The translations under genes were made by a program, and so were the position numbers. Below are positions 56,477 to 64,000 of a DNA stretch of 64,000 bases, piece by piece; the stretch's first letter is position 1; the number at the start of each line of letters is the position of its first letter. Origin of the DNA: Beta vulgaris subsp. vulgaris (lineage: Eukaryota; Streptophyta; Magnoliopsida; Caryophyllales; Amaranthaceae). The notes below the pieces were generated by a model. The model made no database searches and was not told the origin of the DNA. It saw nothing but the letters and a program-made list of their open reading frames with translations. The stretch lies in contig NC_079205.1 in the NCBI RefSeq assembly GCF_026745355.1, forward strand, positions 35,387,660 to 35,451,659, given 5' to 3'.

Positions 56477-57480
56477 TTTATTCGTGAAGTTCAGTATCCT
56501 ACTTGGATAGCAAGCATTGTGCCGGTACAAAGGAAAAATGGACAGTTACGAGTTTGTGTGGACTTTCGCAATTTGAATGAGGCGTGTCCAAAGGATGACT
56601 TCCCACTCCCCGTAATGGAAATCATGATTCATGCCACCACTGGTCATGAGGTTTTGTCATTTATGGATTGTACCGCTTGATACAATCAAATCCACTTGGC
56701 TCCTAAAGATCAAGAAGCAACTGAATTTCGTACCCCTAAAGGGATATTCTGTTACAAAGTTATACCTTTCGGCTTGAAAAATGCCGGAGCTACATATCAG
56801 CGTGCAATGAAGAAAATTTTTCTGGATATGATGCATCAAATTGTGGAATAATGCTACGTAAAAGACTTGGTGGTAAAGTATAAGAAGAAGGAGAATCATT
56901 TACATGACCTCCATAAAGTCTTTGAAAGACTGCGAAAAGGTCAATTAACGATGAACCGCCTCAAGTGCGCATTTGGCGTCACCTCAGGAAAGTTTCTAGA
57001 CTTCATTGTCAAGCATAGGGACATTGAAATTGACCAAGCAAAGATCAAGGCCATCCAAGAGATGCTTGAACCTAAGAACCTCAAGGAGTTGCGTGGCCTC
57101 CAAGGGCGTCTCGCTTACATTCAAAGGTTTAGTTCCAACTTGGCAGGCAGATGTCATCCTTTTAGCCATCTCATGAAAAAGGATGCCCCATTCAAATGGG
57201 ATGACTCATGTAAAAAGACCTTCAAAAGTATCAAGAAGTACTTGTCTTCTCTTCCCGTCTTGGGGGCACCAATAAAAGGAAAACCACTCATCCTTTATAT
57301 CGCAGAGCAAGAGCGACCCCTAAGGGCTATGTGTGCTCAAGAGCAAGAAGATCGTAAGGAGACAACTCTTTATTAGTTAAGCCGGACTTTGGTGGGTGCT
57401 GAATTGAATTACTCCCCCATTGAAAAAATTTGCCTTGCTTTGATTTTTGCGATCAATAAATTAAGACAACATGCAAACAC
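56477..57480 (+). pseudogene. Tat/Ogre-like reverse transcriptase and first RNase H, catalytic motif mutated
   Basis: RT shows FIREVQYPTWIASIVPVQ, LRVCVDFRNLNEACPKDDF, FMDCTA then a stop, and FGLKNAGATYQRAMKKIF. Where families have YVDD the sequence gives YVKD (about 56853-56864), and a stop directly precedes it. Next come CAFGVTSGKFLDFIVKHRDI and LQGRLAYIQRFSSNLAGR. RNase H has LPVLGAPIKGKPLILYIAEQ and NYSPIEKICLALIFAI. The catalytic change alone would abolish polymerisation. Confidence 0.88.
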
Positions 57481-58118
57481 ATACAGTCCATGTCATCTCG
57501 AGGTCTGACCCAATAAAATACATTCTCTCAAGGCCCGTGTTGTCTGGCAGACTTGCAAAGTGGGCTATGCTTTTAAAACAATATGACATTGTGTATCTTT
57601 CGCAAAAGGGTGTCAAGGGGCAACTGATAGTAGATTTTTTCGTAAACCACCCAGTCCCTATAGAATGGGAGATATCAGACAATTTGTCAGGTGAAGACGT
57701 GTGTTTCATTGAAATACTCCCACCTTGGAAAATGTACTTTGACGGCGCGGCTCACCATGACGGTGCAGGAGCTGGAGTTATCTTCATTTTTCCAGAAAAG
57801 CATATACTCCCATACTCTTTTGTGGTAACTCAACTGTGCTCCAATAATATGGTTGAGTATCAAGCACTCATAATAGGCCTCAAAAAGGCAATCGAAATGG
57901 GACTTAGAGATTTAGACATTCACGGGGACTCCCAATTGGTCCTAAAACAACTGTCGGGTGAATATGAAGTCAAAAAGAATGATCTAATCCCTTATCAAAG
58001 GCAAGCATCACAATTGCTTGGCAAATCGATATCGTACAGTTCGAGCATGTTCCAAGGAGTGCCAACAAGATGGCTGACGAGATCGTTGGGCTTGCAGCCA
58101 CTTTGGCACTGGGAGTAG
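57471..58118 (+). pseudogene. Tat/Ogre-like second (archaeal-type) RNase H, mostly open
   Basis: The 215-codon frame runs VISRSDPIKYILSRPVLSGR and LAKWAMLLKQYDIVYL (linker), then KMYFDGAAHHDGAGAGVIFI, LCSNNMVEYQALIIGLKKAI, LDIHGDSQLVLKQLSGEYEV and LIPYQRQASQLL. The catalytic Asp-Glu-Asp are in DGAA, VEYQAL and GDSQL. The frame shifts before the final Asp motif, NKMADEIVGLAATLALG, which lies in the overlapping frame at 58070. Of the two Tat copies in the window this is the better-preserved second RNase H. Confidence 0.88.
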
Positions 58119-58757
58119 AAGAAACAATGTTTGTACCCGTTTACAAACAATTGGTTGTTACTCCTCATGACGATGATGTTAACGAATATGCTAAAGAAGT
58201 CGACATAATCTCTGTCTATCAAATCGACAAGGAAGATTGGCGTCAACCAATTATTGATTATTTGGAACATGAAAAATTGCCAAGTGGTCCAAAACATAAG
58301 ACAGAGATTCGTCGTCGAGCCTCACTGTTTATATATTATAAGGGGACTCTCTATCGACGATCCTTTCATGGTCTTTGGTTAAGATGTCTTGGAGATGAAG
58401 AAGCAAAACAAACCTTGGAGGAAGCTCACTCTGAAGTTCTATGGCGATCATCAGTCAGGTCCAAAACTACATGACCGTATTAAAAGAATGTGTTACTATT
58501 GGCCAACCATAGTACAAGATAGCATGGACTATGCAAAGAAATGTAAAGCTTTCCAATTTCATGATAAATTCATTCATCAACCTCTAGAGCCATTACATCC
58601 CACATTCGCATCCTGGCCATTTGAAGCATGGGGACTCGATGTAGTCGACCCAATTACACCAAAGTCATCTGCTGGACAAGCATATATTTTGGCAGCAACT
58701 GATTATTTTTCCAAATGGGCAGAAGCCATCCCCCTATGTGAACTTAAAAAAGAAAAT
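58070..58757 (+). pseudogene. Tat/Ogre-like integrase, cut by the SIRE LTR
   Basis: The zinc-finger region is split over two frames (AHSEVLW at about 58425, then GDHQSGPKLHDRIKRM and YYWPTIVQDSMDYAKKC). One Cys of the finger is Phe (CKAFQF). The core starts WPFEAWGLDVVDPITPKSS and AATDYFSKWAEAIPL, then stops in mid-domain at KKEN, exactly where the copia LTR begins. The rest of integrase and the 3' LTR are not in the window. Confidence 0.9.
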
Positions 58758-59077
58758 TGTTGTATAATATGAGCACTATAAGAGGGGGGGGTGAATTATA
58801 GTTAGAGAATAAGTACTACTTTTTGCGGAATTAAAAGTAAACTTGGGAACAAAAATGGGAACACGAGAGATTTTACGAGGAAAAACTTCCTAGGCCTAGT
58901 AGGAAGAAACAACCTCGACCACAAGGGATTTTAAACAACTTTCCACTATAATAGGCCAAAACAACTCTGATTACAACCTATTACTTTTGTCTCGATTCTC
59001 AACTTAAGTCACTCAACTCAAGTTCCCAACGACAGTTCCCACAACTGACGTTTCTCTCAAACTTCACTAGAAGTTCC

Positions 59078-59104
59078 TTTCTCTTTCTCTTTCTCTTTCT
59101 CTTG
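59078..59104. repeat. (CTTTCT)n microsatellite
   Basis: About four and a half units lie in the presumed leader part of the LTR. Confidence 0.9.
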
Positions 59105-59269
59105 CTTCACTCAAAGCTTTCTCACACTTACAAGAGTTCACTCAAACCCTTTTTCTCAAAAATACACTTTGTAAAACAATGGAAGAGTAATAAAAACTCG
59201 ATTAATGTAAGTATGAATTCTCTAAAGAAAAGGCACTGACACTTTAGATAACTTAGGACAAATTAACTA

Positions 59270-59340
59270 AGTCAGACACCCTTTGGTGTGACTAATAAAA
59301 GTCAGACACACATGGTGTGACTAATAAAAGTCAGACACAA
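59270..59340. repeat. ~30-bp tandem repeat in LTR U3
   Basis: AGTCAGACAC opens units at 59270, 59300 and 59329. Each full unit contains GGTGTGACTAATAAA. The position, just upstream of the minus-strand TATA box in the transcription sense, is opposite to normal enhancer placement: these repeats lie on the transcribed side. Confidence 0.75.
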
Positions 59341-59363
59341 TTTTACTCAAATGAATTAGGCGC

Positions 59364-59374
59364 CTATTTATAGA
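59364..59374 (-). promoter_or_regulatory. TATA box of the SIRE-like LTR
   Basis: The minus strand reads GTCTATAAATAGGCGCC. The predicted transcript would start near 59330 and run leftward, giving about 570 nt of R-U5. Confidence 0.65.
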
Positions 59375-60398
59375 CCATTAAGACAAGACATGATTTCCAC
59401 TAACTTAGACCATTATCACATGTTCTCCATGATGTTTAATTAATTAATTAAATTAAATTAATTATTCCATGTCATGTAAAGCATCCACTAATCCACTACT
59501 TCACTTCATAGAAGCAGTAACATATTACGTGGTTTTTGCAAAACTTGGAGAATAATTAATCTTATTTAATTTAATTAAATACTTGGAGGATAATTAACTT
59601 AAGCCACTAAATCCACTAACTACATAAACGTGTAGCAGTAAACCTTAGGTGTGTAATCTAGAATTTAGAAAATAAATAAATAAAATCCTTTAGCTAGTTT
59701 TTAGGAAAAATATCTTTTTCAAAATCTTTTATAAAACAGGAAAACAGTTTTTGTAAATAAAAAATTCGAAACACTTTGAAAACCGGAAATAATATATTTT
59801 CGAAAACTAAATCTTTTAAATAAAATATAAAAGATAAAATATATATTTTAAAAAGATAATATTTGAAAATCAGTTATTTTAAAATCAGAAAATCTTTTTA
59901 AAATCTTTTCCTAACAAACTTAAACTAACTTCCTAAAATAATGGATCTTAGTCAAAATATCCCTAAAAACTCTAACAACTATATTGGGCACACAATTATC
60001 TTAGGCGCACAATATTAGTCACTTAGAAGTTCCTAAATTAGTTTTAAGTCTTGTTCCCTAATTATTAAGTCTTGTTCCTAAGCCTTGTTCCTATAGTGCC
60101 AGGTCTGTTCCTTTCATGGGAACAGAACCAAGTTCCTTTGAGAATTCACCACGAACTTAATAAAGCTTTTACTCAACCTTAACAAGAAGATTAATAAATA
60201 CCCTAATGTATTCTAATCTTCATTCCATGCTTGATTCTTCATTTCTCGAACATCTTTACTTCGATCTTGATTAATTCTCCGCTTTAATCTTCAATCAAGT
60301 ATTCTCTTAGCTCGAGCATGAATTACCTTGCAATCAACATAAATAAAATATACTATGTCTTTTGTGGTTAGGTCATCTTCAAAACTCAAGGGTCAACA

Positions 60399-60416
60399 AT
60401 TTCCCCCTTTTTGAAG
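60399..60416 (-). promoter_or_regulatory. polypurine tract of the SIRE-like element
   Basis: On the minus strand CTTCAAAAAGGGGGAAAT lies directly before the LTR. A second similar tract, CCAAAGGGGGAAAG, occurs at about 60584-60597 on the same strand. Confidence 0.8.
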
Positions 60417-60900
60417 ATGGCAACAAAAGGCATATACTAAAAATAATACACATAAGTCATATAAAAATAATTTTAACAAAGTATGTAACCAAGTTAAATT
60501 AATATTATAGACTCGTTTTTTGGAAAGTCGAAATATGAGAACATAATTCATGAAAAAAAAATTTACTCTGATTTGCCTTATCTTTCCCCCTTTGGCATCT
60601 TCAAAAACATAGTCCACGATTTCAAAAAGATGAATATTATTCACTAAACACATCACACCACCAAACTTGTAAGAAATAAGTTGGTTAGTATAAGCAAATA
60701 AAGCATTCAACTCTCAAAAACCGCAATCCAAGAATATTAGCCATTCATTTAGACGCACACATGCAAAAAGATCAAACTTAGAATTAAGCAAACCAATAAG
60801 TTCCATTGTAGCATGATTAAAGGAGAAGGATAGAAAAGACAAATATTAAACAAAGTTCATGTTCCCACACAAAATAAAACAAGCTAAACGAGAAAAGTTT

Positions 60901-62808
60901 ATGATTTAGGAGAGGGAGGTTGTTCTACTTCTTCCACCACATCATGAAGCTTTGCCATCACTTCTTGATGATTTTCGGCCAATGTATCATTTCCCTTGAG
61001 CACAATGTCTTCCAACTTCAACAATCTAGAGTTCATGCTTGAATGGAGGAAGAAAGTTCACCAAGCCGAGCCATAATTTCTTGTTGTCCATCCAAGGCTT
61101 TGTCAACTTTGCTCATAACCCCTTTTACCAACCCATTTAAATCCTTAGCTTCCGTAGCAAACTCCATCATTGCTTCCGAATGACCCATAACCAAGGAAAC
61201 AAAGAATCCAACCTTCTAGCATGAGCTAGAGTATATGTAGAACCAATGGTAGGATTTTGAGAAGACGAGGGAGTTGAGAAGGATTGGGTTGCGGTTTGTT
61301 CCTTAGGTTTGGGAACAGCAGGTTGTTCCTCTAGAATGGGAACACCACCTGATTTCGTAGTTTTAGGAACAGAACAGGAGGGTTTTGAGGTAGAGGGAGG
61401 GATGGATCATCTTGTGGTGCTAGGGTAGAGGGTGAGGCAGATTTTTGTGGAGATGGAGGAAAAGGAGGATTGGTTTCCATGGGAACAGGAGTCGGTTCCC
61501 TAGAAGGAGGTAGGTTAGATTCATAATCTTCCCTATCAATCACCTTTACTTCATCTTCCTCACAACTTTCTTCGGCATCAAGTAAAGGAAAATTAAGCAC
61601 TTTCATATTTTGAACCCTTTGACTAGCTCTAGTGCTTTTCACAACCGGTTTCACCACCTCATCAACCACCTTCTTCCCTTTCTTCTTAGTTTCTTCTTTT
61701 CTTTTTCAATTTCTTTTCTTTTTGATTTTTCTTTTCTTTTCTTTTTCGCTTTTCATTTTCTTCTCTTCAACTTCTTTTTTCTTCTTCTTCTTCTTCCACT
61801 TCATCATCCACATCATCATCCTCATCATCATCAAGATTAGCACGTCCCTTAATAACTTCTCCATTCACAACACAAACATTCAAGTTATTCAAGGCACGCA
61901 CATTCAACATATTTCCCGTGATACCCAATGGACTGAGTTCCCGAAATTTTCACTTTAAACTTAAGTAGAATTTCGGTTACTAAGCTCCATATCCAACAAC
62001 AAATCCATTTTCAATGCAATGACTCAAATGTTGAATCATTAAGAGGAAAGTTTATGTGTTTGTGAGAGGCTAAACAATGAATGTAAATTAAATCCAACAT
62101 GCTAACTTGAGCACGTTTGGAAAGACGAGGCAATAAAGCTTTCTTGAGGATGTGAAACAAAATTTTGTGATAAGGGGAAAGAAGATTATGATCAAGAAAG
62201 TTTTTCCCTTTTGACCACCATACTTAACAATCAATTGATCAAAGGAAATGTCCGAAAATGGATATGAACCACGTTGTTTCTTGAAATATACATATGTTCC
62301 TCTCACGGGAACACCAAGCAGTTTACCCAAAATTTTTGCATTAAAATCTATTTGAGTTCCTTTCACCAAGGTGGAACAATTTCCTTCTTCATCCATGGAA
62401 AAGTTTTCACAAAATTCGTCCATCAATTTAGGAATCAAACTATTTCCATAACATTTCACAAAAAGATTTTCCCAACCTTGAAACTTAATCATATTAAGCA
62501 ATTGACGAAAGTTTACTCTTTTGCACCAAGAAACATCAATAAAAAGTCCATGCACATACCTAGTTGCCGTGGAATTTTTTCGAACAACCGAGTTGTTCCT
62601 CTCTCGGGAACATCTGATTCCCCCTCACTAGTTGCATGAGCTTCTTCAACCTCCATTTCAACCGATTCTTCTTTTCTTCCTTTTCCTTAGAATTCTTGAT
62701 GAAGAATTGGGAGAAATATCCATGGGTGTTGGTGATTCAATTTTAAGGATGAAGGAGAGGGTTTTTCGGCTTTGTGGGAGGAGAGAGAGTGAGAAGTTTT
62801 TGGTAGTC
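60901..62808 (-). pseudogene. env-position extra ORF of the SIRE-like copia element, decayed
   Basis: It lies between RNase H and the 3' LTR, on the element's sense strand, where SIRE elements carry an env-like ORF. The N-terminus from about 62808 reads MTTKNFSLSLLPQ, then a basic RKRKKRR. A conserved globular part (62555-62100) has HGLFIDVSWCKRVNFRQLL, FVKCYGNSLIPKLMDEFCEN and GTQIDFNAKILGKLLGVPVR, resembling the plant transposon-associated domain PF20167. An acidic run (DDDEDDDVDDEVEEEEEE), a Lys-rich run, a Pro-rich stretch (PPFPPSPQKSASPS) and a C-terminal coiled-coil-like segment (KGVMSKVDKALDGQQEIM, LEDIVLKGNDTLAENHQEVM) follow to a stop near 60901. Frameshifts and stops occur throughout. 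No clear transmembrane helix is seen, so any envelope role is unsupported. Confidence 0.65.
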
Positions 62809-63412
62809 ATGTTTTGTGGAGATATTTCGGTTTTATGAGAAGGAAGGAAAAAAGTTTGTTTTGTTTTAAGGAAAGAATAATAAATTATATAAAACCGTGT
62901 ATTGTACACGTTTTATAAAAAAAATCTATCTATTAAAAAAATATCTTCAACTAACTTGAGAGATATAAGGAAAAATCAGATTTTTAGGAAATAAAATCTG
63001 AACAGAAATATTTTTGGTTTTTCGAATTTTGAAAAGAAAAAAATCTAACTTAATACGTGGGAATTGGGAACAGCGTTTGGGAACAATGAATGGAAACAAT
63101 AAAATTTTGCTACTTTGGAACTCCATTAATTCTTTTAATCCTTTTCATCACTTAAGGCATAGAATTGTCCTATGAACAATAAGGGGAATATTATTGGACA
63201 TTGGTGAGCAGTTTTCAGACATTTTTACTTATACATATGAAATAATCATATAAGAATTGTGATGTATTTAAGCAAATAAAACATCAAAAATGCACATCCA
63301 GACATAATGCCAAAGAATTAACACAAAGGGGAATAATGTAGCAATCATTTCAATTTGATTAAGCCAAGTTCAAGTCTCAATTTCTCAAACCTATCTCTAT
63401 TTAAGGGTTTTG
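62809..63412. other. spacer between RNase H and the extra ORF
   Basis: AT-rich with no coding frame. It probably contains the leader of the extra ORF's mRNA. No promoter or splice acceptor can be assigned with confidence. Confidence 0.4.
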
Positions 63413-64000
63413 TCAAGATGTCTGCAATTTGACGTTCAGTCTCACAGAATTCCATTTTAATAAGACCCTTTTCAACATTATTTTCAGAAAGTGATGCCTA
63501 ATATGGATGTGTTTGACTCTTGAATGATGTACGGGATCTTTAGAAATACTAATAGCACTAGTATTATCACAATAGATGGGAACACATTCAAAGTAGATTC
63601 CATAGTCACGTAGTTGTTGTTTTATCCATAGCATTTGGGAACAACATGCTGCTGCTGCAACATATTCAGCCTCTGCTGTAGATAAAGCAACTGTGTTTTG
63701 CTTCTTGGTGCTCCAAGAAACTAAACTATGACTAAGGAACTGAACCATACCTGATGTACTCTTTCTATTGACCAGATCTCCTGCATAGTCAGCATCCGCA
63801 AATCCTTTCAATTCAAAGGTATCACTCTCGAATAGAATAGGCTTAAATCATCTGTTCCCTTGAGGTATCTTAGGATTCTCTTCACAGCTGTGAGATGAGA
63901 TTCCTTTGGATTGGCTTGAAACCTTGCACATAACCTACACTGAAAGCAATATCAGGACGACTTGCAGTTAGATATAGTAATGAGCCAATCATACCTCGAT
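63413..64000 (-). pseudogene. SIRE-like copia RT C-terminus and RNase H (partial at window edge)
   Basis: From the right edge the minus strand reads RGMIGSLLYLTASRPDIAFS. After a frameshift near 63940 it gives ARFQANPKESHLTAVKRILR. After another near 63835 it gives RNase H: GFADADYAGDLVNRKSTSGM, LSTAEAEYVAAAACCSQMLW, YCDNTSAISISKDPVHHSR and KHIHIRHHFL. The frame 63811-63413 is open for 132 codons and the RNase H catalytic acids are all present. The rest of RT, integrase, protease and gag would lie beyond the window. Confidence 0.9.

Larger units (their letters stand above)
58758..60398 (-). mobile_element. 3' LTR of a minus-strand SIRE-like Ty1/copia element
   Basis: The 1641-bp segment has inverted ends TGTTG and CAACA and begins exactly where the Tat integrase frame breaks. 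On the minus strand the polypurine tract AAAAAGGGGGAAAT directly precedes the LTR start TGTTGACCC. CTATAAATAGG on the minus strand (59364-59374) is a good TATA box. The G-rich edge AAGAGGGGGGGGTGAATT matches the end of the copia LTR at 18.8 kb in reverse. The right-hand half of the element continues past 64 kb. Confidence 0.85.

Noticed and set aside
61610..61958. Plus-strand hydrophobic Phe/Ser/Leu ORFs
   Set aside because: They are the complement of the Lys/Glu/Asp-rich low-complexity part of the minus-strand env-position ORF. Their membrane-like look is an artefact of the polypyrimidine strand.
1..64000. Bacterial-type defence, toxin-antitoxin or phage system
   Set aside because: There are no operon-like gene clusters, no ribosome-binding sites and no prokaryotic protein families. 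All recognisable proteins are plant retroelement, transposase or pectinesterase types.

Overview
The window reads as nuclear DNA of a flowering plant, probably a eudicot. It is AT-rich and has no bacterial gene organisation. It contains part of one recognisable plant gene (pectinesterase) and is otherwise almost entirely transposable elements of plant-specific lineages: L1-type LINEs with a DUF4283 ORF1, Ty3/gypsy chromoviruses, Ty3/gypsy Tat/Ogre-like elements with a second RNase H, SIRE-like Ty1/copia elements, hAT remains and several MITEs. I cannot name the species.

Layout. 0-9.6 kb: three copies of one Stowaway-like MITE family, a possible hAT MITE, a complete but decayed LINE (2302-7380, 14-bp target duplication), and exon 2 of a pectinesterase gene with a one-base frameshift. 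The third Stowaway copy is split by an element with ~210-bp inverted arms. 9.9-12.7 kb: a solo chromovirus LTR with a perfect 5-bp target duplication. 12.9-19.7 kb: a copia LTR holding a second, nearly intact LINE (13813-18706, 15-bp target duplication), then a primer-binding site and a ruined copia gag. 19.7-22.2 kb: unclear sequence with a decayed, unrecognised coding remnant on the minus strand.

22.2-35.1 kb: a chromovirus with both ~2.5-kb LTRs, an intact gag and a broken pol. A second partial internal region follows its 3' LTR, so the structure is LTR-internal-LTR-internal'. The 3' LTR alone carries a MITE, and the 5' LTR shows the empty site. 35.1-35.8 kb: a 5'-truncated LINE tail and a Harbinger-type MITE. 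36.8-45.4 kb: a minus-strand Tat-lineage element (3' LTR, pol with two RNase H domains, no gag or 5' LTR). It carries a ~3.5-kb intron-containing extra gene in antisense between pol and LTR. 45.4-47.3 kb: an Ogre-like leader fragment with a tRNA-primer site, then 13 tandem short inverted repeats. 47.3-53.8 kb: a minus-strand chromovirus whose LTR is of the same family as the solo LTR at 9.9 kb. 53.8-54.9 kb: hAT transposase remains. 55.0-58.8 kb: a plus-strand Tat/Ogre-like pol with dual RNase H, cut inside integrase by a minus-strand SIRE-like copia element. That element runs off the window (3' LTR 58758-60398, an env-position extra ORF 60.9-62.8 kb, RNase H 63.4-63.8 kb).

How the parts relate: nothing here forms an operon or a defence system. 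The window is a nested-insertion record. Clear relative orders are LINE-2 after the copia LTR, LINE-1 after the pectinesterase intron, the foldback element after Stowaway copy C, the 32.2-kb MITE after the chromovirus, and SIRE after Tat. The points most worth follow-up are the antisense intron-containing gene of the Tat element, the env-position ORF of the SIRE element, the short acidic ORF upstream of the chromovirus gag, the conserved ORF1/ORF2 overlap and 3' hairpin of the LINE family, and the hairpin array at 46.6-47.1 kb.
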